Program-made: the position numbers and the translations under genes
Notes under the pieces: model-generated
What the model saw: the letters and a program-made list of their open reading frames with translations, nothing else
What the model was told of the DNA's origin: nothing
The model's database searches: none
In this document: positions 1-6,835 of the stretch, in pieces
How the letters are laid out: each line of letters opens with the position of its first letter
Position numbering within the stretch: the first letter of the stretch is position 1
Origin: G963555815 sp965249615 [NCBI: bacterium]
Lineage (GTDB): Bacteria > UBA8248 > JACPRG01
Length of the DNA stretch: 62,756 nt
Assembly (NCBI GenBank): GCA_965249615.1
Contig: CBDFMI010000001.1
Coordinates: forward strand, 1 to 62,756
Direction: 5' to 3'

Positions 1-88
1 TTTTCGACTATAGCACGGATTGGATGCCTCCAAGATAGCAAAATCAATCAGGAGACAAGGCCACCCGTTGATTCGCGGCTGGAGCGTC

Positions 89-622
89 TCATCGAAGTTG
101 AGGCGGAATGTGGTGGTGGTGGTGGTGGGCTTGGTGGCAGGTGCGACGAAACTCGCTTTCTCGAAGAATGGCTGTCACCTCGAACTGCGAGCGATCTCCT
201 TGCTCGAGGAGCATTGCCAATTCAGCGAGGACGTTGCCGCGGCGAGCGGTTACAGATAGGCGATCCAATTCCTTGCTGACTCTGGGTAGCTTTTCATAGG
301 CAAGAGTCAAATAGAAAAGCGCGGCGTGCTTTGGAAACACGGCATCGCTCTTAGGGAGGTTGCAGGAGGGGCCATGAGCGGGGACCTGATTAGAGAGGCC
401 CTCGATTGAGAACGAAGGAAAGGTGCTGATAATGCCGTAGTCATCCAGAATTCTAGCAAGTTCATTGGAATTCTCGGCGAGGTTTCGGGGGAGAATATGG
501 TCGATGGTCAAGTCAGCGAATTCTACCGGCCTGCTACAGTAGAAGCATTTCATTTCGTACGCGCGCCAGAGTGCGTATCTGATCGCGTACGGGACAGGGT
601 AGTCATTCATGACAGCCCCCAT
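89..622 (-). CDS. HNH endonuclease family protein
   Basis: A 177-residue protein with the layout of small HNH nucleases. A CxxC pair (CFYC, near residue 26) is followed by TIDHILPR, the His-containing catalytic strand, and then by HGPSCNLPKSD, where Cys-Asn and a Lys complete the HNH/zinc core. HNH proteins of this size cut DNA in restriction, mobile-element or repair contexts; no partner gene is visible. The start at 622 has no good Shine-Dalgarno site; an internal ATG at 610 (MNDYP) is an equal candidate. The C-terminus carries six histidines in a row, encoded by a short (CAC) microsatellite, just before the stop, so the extreme C-terminus may be non-native sequence. The upstream neighbour is a tlyA remnant, which suggests this end of the window has been rearranged. 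Family fairly sure, role unknown. Confidence 0.75.
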   Translation of the reverse strand: MGAVMNDYPVPYAIRYALWRAYEMKCFYCSRPVEFADLTIDHILPRNLAENSNELARILDDYGIISTFPSFSIEGLSNQVPAHGPSCNLPKSDAVFPKHAALFYLTLAYEKLPRVSKELDRLSVTARRGNVLAELAMLLEQGDRSQFEVTAILRESEFRRTCHQAHHHHHHIPPQLR

Positions 623-628
623 GATGAG

Positions 629-848
629 CTAGGCACGCCGCCCCTCCCAACGCTCTTCTCCTTTGGCGGCTATCTTCAGCAGCATCAAATATTCCACGCT
701 CTCTTCAGCCCCCTGAATGGGCGAGCGGATGAGATCGAGGGGCAAGACCCCTTTCTTTTGGAAAAAGACGGTGAGGTCCTGAAGGACCTTTCAATGCTTT
801 TCTAAGTTTTTTGCCACGCCCCCCCGGCCCGGCTAATCCCTTTTACCT
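629..848 (-). pseudogene. Remnant of a second tlyA gene (3' part)
   Basis: Read on the minus strand, this stretch matches the 3' third of the intact tlyA gene at 6836-7702, both in DNA and in protein. The residues VLQDLTVFFQK, LPLDLIRSPIQGA and VEYLMLLK are kept. The first part carries an in-frame TGA where the intact copy has a Gln codon (after LEKH), and the SAM-binding and S4 domains are absent. The similarity fades near 650 and near 848. The remnant ends at a TAG at 629-631, seven bases before the HNH start codon. It is a broken duplicate or a relic of an older gene copy and is not expected to be functional. Confidence 0.75.
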
Positions 849-863
849 TTTTGGGGGAATGAC

Positions 864-1280
864 TCAAAAATTACCCAGTGATACCAAGGGCCTGATGGCC
901 CGATGTCTTTTAATTTGCCATCTGACCGAGGGCTTGAGCCAGATGCTTTTCTCAAGCGACTCGAGGTCAACGGGTTTTGTGATGTAATCGTCGGCCCCCA
1001 ATCCAATGGCCTTTTGGGCCACCTCCTCATCCCTGACCCCTGTGATCATGATGACCTTAAGTTCAGGGTTCTTTGCCTTCACCTTGGCCAGCACCTCCAT
1101 TCCGTTCATCCCGGGCAGGAGGACATCGAGGAGCATTAGGACGGGCTGCTCGCTCTTCACCTTGGAAAGGGCCTCTTTGCCCCCAGTGGCGGTGATGACC
1201 TGGTAGCCTTTTCCATCGAAGAATTCGCTAAGGCGTTGGATGGTGGTGGGTTCATCATCCACGATCAAGATCTTAGCCAT
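864..1280 (-). CDS. Single-domain response regulator (CheY-like)
   Basis: A 138-residue receiver domain without an output domain. The acidic pair DDE (residues 8-10), the phosphoacceptor Asp in LLDVLLPGMNG (about residue 52), the switch Thr in MITG and the Lys in ITKPVD (about residue 102) are all present, so it should accept phosphate from a histidine kinase. The last 30 residues, after LESLEKS, are unlike a normal alpha-5 helix and could reflect a late frameshift. It lies downstream of the leader element at 1357-1500, with about 75 bases between the terminator hairpin and the start codon, and downstream of the kinase/receiver pair. It may act as a phosphorelay partner of that large kinase. 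The receiver call is secure; the partner is inferred. Confidence 0.88.
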   Translation of the reverse strand: MAKILIVDDEPTTIQRLSEFFDGKGYQVITATGGKEALSKVKSEQPVLMLLDVLLPGMNGMEVLAKVKAKNPELKVIMITGVRDEEVAQKAIGLGADDYITKPVDLESLEKSIWLKPSVRWQIKRHRAIRPLVSLGNF

Positions 1281-1356
1281 GTAGCTCTCCTTTCTGCCTC
1301 AGGAGCTCGACACAAAAGATGGCGATTCCTTTCCGCCCAGTTAGCCTCTTCAAAAC

Positions 1357-1412
1357 AAAAAAAAGGCGCAATCCCTGTCACCCCCTACGCAAAGGAAGTG
1401 ACCGATTACGCC
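1357..1412 (-). terminator. Intrinsic terminator in leader copy A
   Basis: Stem GGCGTAATC/GATTGCGCC (1404-1412 with 1365-1373) is extended by an inner GTCAC/GTGAC stem (1398-1402 with 1377-1381) and is followed on the minus strand by eight T residues (1357-1364). It lies before, not after, the downstream gene, as expected for an attenuator. Confidence 0.7.
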
Positions 1413-1500
1413 TTCAACTTGCGGGTCTAGCCCCGCCCGGCAAGGCGACCTGCGCCCGAGGCGTAGGCCTTTTGCCTAAAACGGTCTAACATTTACCCCT
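1357..1500 (-). promoter_or_regulatory. Attenuator/riboswitch-like leader, copy A
   Basis: Minus-strand leader ahead of the CheY-like gene. In RNA sense it carries CGCCUU (1442-1447), then AAGGCG (1409-1414), then CGCC followed by a long U run (1357-1368). AAGGCG can pair with either the upstream CGCCUU or the terminator 3' arm, so the two folds exclude each other. A GCGGG/CCCGC hairpin sits inside the first loop. The same architecture recurs in copy B (6684-6800). It does not match class I c-di-GMP, TPP or fluoride consensus sequences that I remember. The ligand is unknown. Confidence 0.55.
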
Positions 1501-1518
1501 AACTGTTTATCTTGTCAA
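1490..1518 (-). promoter_or_regulatory. Possible sigma70 promoter for leader copy A
   Basis: A perfect -35 TTGACA (1513-1518) is followed after 17 bases by TAAATG (1490-1495), a modest -10. The TTGAC...AAATGT arrangement is repeated upstream of copy B (TTGACG at 6810-6815), which supports a real transcription start just before each leader. Confidence 0.4.
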
Positions 1519-1553
1519 TACTTATCTCCGCAGCAAGACCGGAGCCAATCCTT

Positions 1554-2300
1554 TCAAGCTGTCTCGCTCTCGAGAAGGAGCTCCAGCTTCTTCCGTAGCT
1601 CCCCGAGTTTTTTGGACTTGAAGGCGTCCTTGGTCTTTTCCAGGACCTCGATGGTTTCCGCCAAGGCCCCTTTTAGGGATTGATGCCGGGGGCAGTTAAG
1701 GATGTAATACGCTTCCTCGCTTGTTCTGTCGGTGGCAAGGGTTTCCGTCATGCGTTTCAAGTCGGACAGGGTGCTGACGATGTTCCGGAACGTAAGCTGG
1801 AGGAAAGCATCGATGGGGCTGGAAAGTGCAGAGGATGGGGACGACATTTTCAGCGTTTCCTCAATTTCTGAAAGCGCGCCATGCCATTTTTGTACGTCTT
1901 GGCGTATTCCGCGGACAGCACGAAAGGCCTGAAAGTGTTTAATCACGGTTCGAACTGTCTTCAACAACTCATCGAAATCCACCGGCTTGACCAGATAGCC
2001 CACCACCGGCAGTTGGATCGATCGGATCGCCGTCTTGATCGAAGGATAGCCTGTTACCAGGATGGCGGGAACGCCTTCCGCTATTTTCGGTAGCTCGCTG
2101 ATGAATTCTAAGTCCGAGTTTCCAGGCATCTTGATGTCGGCGATGATTACATCGTACTCGGTGTCCTTGAGCATTTGAGTTGCGCTTGAAGCGTCCGGGG
2201 CGCCATCACACTGGAACCCTTCTCGGCGCAACAGCTCGCATGTCGCGTTGAGGAACGTCTCTTCATCATCCGCAAGGAGAACTCGTCCCGGTTCACTCAT
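1554..2300 (-). CDS. Response regulator, receiver plus helical C-terminal region
   Basis: A 248-residue protein. Residues 1-120 form a receiver domain with ADDEE, phosphoacceptor Asp in ADIKMPG (about residue 55), switch Thr in VTGYPS and Lys in VKPVDF. The remaining half is predicted alpha-helical, charged and without a recognisable DNA-binding, GGDEF or HD domain, ending in a Lys/Glu/Leu-rich helix. The start codon overlaps the stop of the histidine kinase gene by eight bases, so the two are translationally coupled and almost certainly a cognate pair. The helical tail could be a dimerisation or phosphotransfer-like module, but I see no clear HPt motif. Receiver secure, output function unknown. 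Confidence 0.85.
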   Translation of the reverse strand: MSEPGRVLLADDEETFLNATCELLRREGFQCDGAPDASSATQMLKDTEYDVIIADIKMPGNSDLEFISELPKIAEGVPAILVTGYPSIKTAIRSIQLPVVGYLVKPVDFDELLKTVRTVIKHFQAFRAVRGIRQDVQKWHGALSEIEETLKMSSPSSALSSPIDAFLQLTFRNIVSTLSDLKRMTETLATDRTSEEAYYILNCPRHQSLKGALAETIEVLEKTKDAFKSKKLGELRKKLELLLESETA

Positions 2301-4251
2301 CTTTCGACCTCCTGGGTGACCGCTGCCGTGGAAGGGCCAACTGGAATGTCGTCCCCTGGCCGACTTGGCTCTGGAAATCCAGGGAGGCCCCCATGGCTTC
2401 CGCTAGGCTTCTAGAAATGGAAAGGCCCAGGCCGATTTGCCCTTTGGACGAATCCCCCTTTGTTGTGAAAAACGGCTCGAATATTTGCGGCCGAACAGAC
2501 TTTGGGATGCCGCAACCCTGGTCTATCACGGAGACTTGAATATGGTTGTTCGCGGGAATTGTCACCACCTTCACCTCATCACCGGGAGATGAGGCGTCAA
2601 GGGCGTTTTGAAGAAGGTTGAGCATTACCTGGGATAATGAATCCTCTCGCAAGTATGTAATGACGGACGTTTTGGGCAGATCGACCGTGACCGAGACTTT
2701 TTCCCCTCGGAAGCTTGACTCCATCAGGGCGACCACGTCTCGAATCTTTTGATTGAGGTCGACCTCGCGATCCTTTTCCTGTTCCGGCCGATATAGGTCG
2801 TACATCTGATGCACGATGCGGGCGATCCGTTCGATCTCTTTTTCCACACGGCCTGCGTACTCATAATATGGATGGTCCTCATGGACGGTGCTCTTAATCA
2901 GCTCGAAGGAGCTTTTAATCCCTGCCAATGGATTGTTGATCTCGTGCGCGATGCGTGCGGCCATACGGCCCGTGGCGGCCAGCTTTTCGCTCACCGCCTG
3001 TCGCCGCTCCAACTCCTGGATGCGCTTGCGCTCGGTGATGTCCTTGGCGATGGTGGAGAATCCCATAAAGTGCCCCTGAGCATCCTGGATGGGGGAGAAG
3101 GTGATGGACACATCCACCGGCTTCCCATTTTTGGCCATCCGTTGGGTCTCATGATCCCTGATCGTTTCCCCCTTCCGGACCCTCTCCGGGATCCACTTCA
3201 ACTCCCCCTTTTGGTTCGGCGGGATCAGGAAGGAGATGCTCTTCCCCAAAACCTCCTCACTCTTATATCCGTAAAGGGCCTCCGCGGCGTTGTTCCAGGA
3301 GATGACCCGCTTCTGCTCGTCCAAGGCAACGATTGCGTCTCCCGCGTCCTCGACCAGGCTATTGAGGTAATCACCAGCCTCCTTGGCCTCTCGGTAGAGC
3401 CTGATGTTTTCTTCTTGGGCCTTCGCCAGTTCCGCCTCCGACCGCTTTCGCTCGGTGATGTCTTTGCTGATGCCGATGGCCCCCAGAAGGTGCCCCTGAG
3501 GATCCTTGAGGGAGGATAGGGTGAGGGACACGTCCACCAGGGTTCCGTCTTTTTTCATCCGCTGGGTTTCGAAATCCCTGACGGCCTTGCCCTTTTTGAT
3601 CTTCTCCACCAGGGCCTTTCTTTTCTTCCCTCGATGCGGCGGGTACCAGAGGGAGACCGGTTTCCCAAGGACCTCCTTCTTCTTATATTCGTAAAGGGCC
3701 TCTGCGGCGCGATTCCAGTAAGTGATCCGCCGCCGCTTGTCAGCGGTCACGATGGCGTCCCCCGCACTCTCTATCACGCCCTTCAGGAAATCGCCCGCCT
3801 CCTTCGCCTCTTCGTAAAGCTTAGCGTGGAGGATGGTGATGGCCGCGTGGCTGGCAAAGGCCCGGCCCAATTGACGGTCACTTTGAGAGTAGGTCCTCAC
3901 CTGATTATGGTAGAAGATGAGTGCCCCAAGGACTTTCCTTCCGGACCGCAAGGGGAAGACGGCAGCGCTTCGGAAACCCTCGCGTAACATGAAATTCCGA
4001 ATTGGCTTAAGACACGGTTCCTGGAGTACGTCCGATACGAAAAAATCCTTGCGTTGCAAGAGGTCCTTTGCGAGACGCGACATGCGAGCGTAGTGCCTAT
4101 TAGCCCCACCGATACTGGTTTCGCGGTAGGTTTTGCTAAGCCCCGAGTGGGCTAGATACTCGAAGGAGCGTGTCGCCTCATCCAGATGGAGGATGGCGCA
4201 CCGGTCGGCCCCCAGTAAGCCGAGACTTTCCCTGGCGATGCTGTCCAGCAC
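2293..4251 (-). CDS. Sensor histidine kinase (GAF-PAS-PAS-HisKA-HATPase), C-terminal frame
   Basis: This 652-residue reading frame begins inside a GAF domain (residues about 1-140). Two PAS/PAC modules follow (about 150-275 and 290-415), each with WNRAAEALYEY- or WNNAAEALYGY-type cores and DITERKR exits. Next come the dimerisation/phosphoacceptor helix with MAARIAHEINNPLAGIK (His is the phosphorylation site) and the ATPase domain with LLQNALDAS (N box), DQGCGIP (G1) and GQIGLGLSISRSL (G2). It is an orthodox membrane-free cytoplasmic kinase. The frame joins in register to the 4263-4700 frame if one base is added near 4270 (GCTCGAGG here, GCTCGGAGG in the sister repeat at 5301). I regard 2293-6529 as one gene. 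The ATG used here is internal. Confidence 0.85.
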   Translation of the reverse strand: MLDSIARESLGLLGADRCAILHLDEATRSFEYLAHSGLSKTYRETSIGGANRHYARMSRLAKDLLQRKDFFVSDVLQEPCLKPIRNFMLREGFRSAAVFPLRSGRKVLGALIFYHNQVRTYSQSDRQLGRAFASHAAITILHAKLYEEAKEAGDFLKGVIESAGDAIVTADKRRRITYWNRAAEALYEYKKKEVLGKPVSLWYPPHRGKKRKALVEKIKKGKAVRDFETQRMKKDGTLVDVSLTLSSLKDPQGHLLGAIGISKDITERKRSEAELAKAQEENIRLYREAKEAGDYLNSLVEDAGDAIVALDEQKRVISWNNAAEALYGYKSEEVLGKSISFLIPPNQKGELKWIPERVRKGETIRDHETQRMAKNGKPVDVSITFSPIQDAQGHFMGFSTIAKDITERKRIQELERRQAVSEKLAATGRMAARIAHEINNPLAGIKSSFELIKSTVHEDHPYYEYAGRVEKEIERIARIVHQMYDLYRPEQEKDREVDLNQKIRDVVALMESSFRGEKVSVTVDLPKTSVITYLREDSLSQVMLNLLQNALDASSPGDEVKVVTIPANNHIQVSVIDQGCGIPKSVRPQIFEPFFTTKGDSSKGQIGLGLSISRSLAEAMGASLDFQSQVGQGTTFQLALPRQRSPRRSKDE

Positions 4252-5354
4252 CCCTTGTAGATCTAGCTCGAGGTGATCTTCCGGGACGACTCGGAGAGGG
4301 CTTTTCGTTCCCTGAGCTCCTTCAGGGTGGACTCATGGTGCTGGGCCCGTTCCATGGCGATGGCCGCGTGGCTGGCGAAGGTTCGGGCCAGTTCACGCTC
4401 ACTTGGAGAATAGGACCTCGTCTGGTCATGGTAGACAAAGAGTGCCCCCAAGACCTTTCTTCTCGACTGGAGGGGGAAGCCGGCGATGCTGCGGTGGCCC
4501 TCGTGCGAGAGGAGGCCCAGGACGGGCCTTAGACGCGGCTCCTTGCGGACGTCGGGGACGGAGACCTCCTTCCCTTTCAAGAGGGCCTCTCGAAGGGGCA
4601 TGATTCCCGGGCGCTCCCTCGAAATGCGGCTGAGGGTTTCGCGGAAGGTCTTGCTGAGTCCCAACGAGGCCAAAAACTCGTAGGCACCCTTCTCGTCCAC
4701 GCGGACGATGGCGCACCGGTCGGCCCCAGTATGCCGAGGCTTTCCTCGACGATGCTGTCCAGCACCTTCTTGAGATCTAGCTCGAAGGTGATCTTGCGGG
4801 CCGAGAGAGAGAGGGCCTTTCGCTTCCTGAGCTCCTTCAAAATGGATTCATGGTGCCGGGCTCGTTCCATGGCGATGGCCGCGTGGCTGGCGAAGGTCCG
4901 GGCCAGTTGACGGTCACTTTGAGAGTAGGTCCTCGGTTGGTCATGAAAGACGGCAAGCCCCCCGAGAACCTTTCTTCCGGACCGCAAGGGGAAGGTGGCA
5001 ACGCTCCGGTAGCCCTCTCGCAAAATAAGATCCAGGACGGGTTTAAGACCTGGCTCGTCGCAGACGTCGGAGGTGATGATCTCACGCCCTTTCAGGAAAT
5101 CCTCTCGGTCGGGCAGCTTTTCTGGAGCGTTCTTCCAAGCCCGGCTGAGCGTTTCACGGTAGGTCCGGCTGAGCCCCGACGAGGCCGCAAACTTGAGCGA
5201 GTCGTCCCCTTCGTCCACGAGAAGGATGGCGCATCGATCGACCCCAAGGACGTCAAGACTTTCCTTGACGATGCTGTCCAGCACCTTCTTTAGGTCTAGC
5301 TCGGAGGTGATCTTCCGGGCCGACTCGGAGAGGGCCTTTCGCTTCTTGAGCTCC
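3800..5354 (-). repeat. Tandem in-gene repeat of about 0.52 kb encoding GAF domains
   Basis: The same DNA block recurs with equivalent points at 4314, 4829 and 5348 (GAGCTCC followed by the segment for ESTLKEL or ESILKEL). A more diverged unit ends near 3800. Spacing is 519 bases between the upstream pair and 515 between the next pair; 519 is a multiple of three and 515 is not, which fits a lost base in the latter. Each unit encodes one GAF domain plus its exit helix. This indicates recent domain duplication and a risk of recombination or misassembly. Confidence 0.75.
4263..4700 (-). CDS. GAF-domain segment of the split histidine kinase
   Basis: A 145-residue frame holding most of one GAF sensor domain (FLASLGLSKTFRETL, VRKEPRLRPVLGLLSHEG, RTFASHAAIAMERAQHHES). 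It ends at KITSS followed by TAG, where the parallel repeats read KITSELDL. It is the middle piece of the split kinase gene. A missing base in the C run 4724-4727 separates it from the upstream frame (four C here, five in the sister repeat near 4212), and a missing base near 4270 separates it from the downstream frame. It has no Shine-Dalgarno of its own, and it is unlikely to be made as a separate protein. Confidence 0.6.
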   Translation of the reverse strand: MDEKGAYEFLASLGLSKTFRETLSRISRERPGIMPLREALLKGKEVSVPDVRKEPRLRPVLGLLSHEGHRSIAGFPLQSRRKVLGALFVYHDQTRSYSPSERELARTFASHAAIAMERAQHHESTLKELRERKALSESSRKITSS

Positions 5355-6529
5355 TTCAAAGTGGATTCATGGTGCTGGGCCCGGTCCATGGCGATGGCGA
5401 TGGGGTCCGTGATAAGAGAGAGGAGCGCGATATGGCGAGGAGTGAAGTGGTTTGGCTGACGACTCGTCAAGTTGAGCGAGCCGATACGAGTTTTGTGAGA
5501 CACGAGGGGAACCACCAGGCTCGAGCGCACCCCCAGGCGAATCAGGTCGGCGTCCTCGGCGAACTTCCTCTTATCGGTCTTGAGGTCCTGGCGAATCCAC
5601 GGTCTTCCTGTCCGAAGGACCTGGTCGGGGCAGGAATCTTTGATGGGGATGTTGAGAGAGCGAAGCATCCTGCCCCAGATGGGAACCCGCCTGAGGGAAC
5701 CGGTGACTTCGTCCGGGAGGAGGATGTTCGCGTGGTCGAAGCCCACCAGCGCTTTGATCTCCTTGCCGATGACGTCCAAGAGCTCATCGAGGTCCGAGAT
5801 GGAGTTGACGGCCTTCGTAACCCGGGCCACCAGACCACTCTGTTGGGCCTCGCTGGCGACCAGCTCCAGCAGTCGAGCCCGCTCGACTGCCAGGGCTGCG
5901 TGATCGGCAAATAGCTTGACGAGCTCAACCTCATCCTTGGAGAACCGGCGTGGTGTCTGGGTGAAACAGCTGATGGCCCCGATGGGACTTTCGCCTATCA
6001 GCAGGGGGACGATGAGACAGGACCGAAAGCCGAGCTTTTCATAGGCCTTCCGGTTGACGAGATCGGGATGGCGGAGAATGTCCGCCACATAGAAAGGGCT
6101 CGTCCTGTGAATCCGCTTTGCGTAGAGACCTGCCTTGCCAATCTGGAGTCGCTTCTTCTCGGGGAGTGAGCCTGTCGCGCCCACGCCGGACCGGGCTTCT
6201 TGTGTTAGATAGGTGAAGGTGTCATTGGCGAGGAGGATGTTGGTCCGGGCAACCCCGAGGAGGTCCCGGGCCGAATCAGCAATGAACTGCAGGAGGTCGG
6301 GAAGACGCGGGGTCGAGTTTGCCTTTTTGACCAGGGTGTTTAGGACCTCGAAGTGGCGGGCCTTTTCCTGGGCTTGGTCAAGAACTTTGTCTTGGCGGGT
6401 ATCTTTTGAGCGGGGTTTTAGGGAATTTCCTCTTTTCCTTCCCCGACCGTTTTGGGACCGGACAGGCCTTTTAGGGACAGGTTTTCCATTCCCCGGAGAT
6501 TCCCTTCGCTTCCCTACCTTGGTTTTCAT
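4577..6529 (-). CDS. Tandem GAF sensor region, N-terminal part of the split histidine kinase
   Basis: A 650-residue frame. It opens with a Lys/Arg-rich start of about 45 residues, then GAF1 (about 50-215), GAF2 (about 220-390) and GAF3 (about 400-565), each separated by a signalling helix of the type ALAVERARLLEL or AIAMDRAQHHES. The last 55 residues, after ESLGILG, are out of frame: restoring one base in the C run 4724-4727 gives LGADRCAIVRVDEKG and continues into the next frame. GAF domains bind small ligands, haem or bilins; I see no conserved chromophore Cys. The gene starts about 155 bases after leader copy B. The undivided protein would be about 1,410 residues with five GAF, two PAS and a kinase core. 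Confidence 0.75.
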   Translation of the reverse strand: MKTKVGKRRESPGNGKPVPKRPVRSQNGRGRKRGNSLKPRSKDTRQDKVLDQAQEKARHFEVLNTLVKKANSTPRLPDLLQFIADSARDLLGVARTNILLANDTFTYLTQEARSGVGATGSLPEKKRLQIGKAGLYAKRIHRTSPFYVADILRHPDLVNRKAYEKLGFRSCLIVPLLIGESPIGAISCFTQTPRRFSKDEVELVKLFADHAALAVERARLLELVASEAQQSGLVARVTKAVNSISDLDELLDVIGKEIKALVGFDHANILLPDEVTGSLRRVPIWGRMLRSLNIPIKDSCPDQVLRTGRPWIRQDLKTDKRKFAEDADLIRLGVRSSLVVPLVSHKTRIGSLNLTSRQPNHFTPRHIALLSLITDPIAIAMDRAQHHESTLKELKKRKALSESARKITSELDLKKVLDSIVKESLDVLGVDRCAILLVDEGDDSLKFAASSGLSRTYRETLSRAWKNAPEKLPDREDFLKGREIITSDVCDEPGLKPVLDLILREGYRSVATFPLRSGRKVLGGLAVFHDQPRTYSQSDRQLARTFASHAAIAMERARHHESILKELRKRKALSLSARKITFELDLKKVLDSIVEESLGILGPTGAPSSAWTRRVPTSFWPRWDSARPSAKPSAAFRGSARESCPFERPS

Positions 6530-6683
6530 CTCTTACGCGCTTCCGGTTCCGAGGCAGCCCGTCCTCAGGGCCTCCCAAAGACTTTTTATGCCAACGTCTC
6601 TGGGTCCCCGAGGGGCCGGATTTTCTCGAGAATGTGAGACCGTGAATCTCCTATGCTACTACCCAGGGCAGGACACCAGGAAA
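6530..6683. other. Spacer from leader copy B to the multi-GAF kinase start
   Basis: About 155 bases between the terminator hairpin of copy B and the kinase start. A long leader after a terminator is compatible with conditional read-through. No second hairpin or clear Shine-Dalgarno sequence was recognised. Confidence 0.3.
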
Positions 6684-6739
6684 TAAAAAAAGGCGCAACC
6701 AGAATTCCCTTGTTCCGCAAGGGAATGACGGGTCACGCC
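6684..6739 (-). terminator. Intrinsic terminator in leader copy B
   Basis: Stem GGCGTGACC/GGTTGCGCC (6731-6739 with 6692-6700) encloses a perfect 8-bp inner stem AAGGGAAT/ATTCCCTT (6719-6726 with 6704-6711). The 3' arm is followed on the minus strand by seven T residues. It could end the folD-tlyA operon as well as attenuate the kinase gene. Confidence 0.75.
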
Positions 6740-6800
6740 TTCGACTCTCAGGCCCAAATGTCCGGCTCGCCAAGGCGGCCAACAGCGACATTTCTCGTCT
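6684..6800 (-). promoter_or_regulatory. Attenuator/riboswitch-like leader, copy B
   Basis: This minus-strand element lies between the tlyA stop and the multi-GAF kinase. It repeats the plan of copy A: RNA CGCCUU (6772-6777), AAGGCG (6736-6741), then CGCCUUUUUUU (6684-6695). The basal terminator stem differs from copy A by compensatory changes (UGACC/GGUUG here, UAAUC/GAUUG there), which supports a conserved RNA structure and not chance. A TTGACG box at 6810-6815 may be its -35. The ligand, or other signal, is unknown. Confidence 0.55.
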
Positions 6801-6835
6801 AATTTAAGTCGTCAAGAAGCATACCCTAACGTTTA

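Noticed and set aside
1357-1500. Leader copy A as a class I cyclic-di-GMP or TPP riboswitch
   Set aside because: The GGCAAA/CUGAGA-like pieces are isolated; the conserved core sequences and pairing of those classes are absent.
2809-3519. Plus-strand frame of 236 codons opposite the PAS domains
   Set aside because: It mirrors the repeated PAS/PAC DNA and has no recognisable domain; the minus strand encodes the kinase.
4426-4716. Alternative minus-strand frame overlapping the GAF repeat
   Set aside because: It is Arg/Pro/Gly-rich and the GAF residues lie in the other frame.
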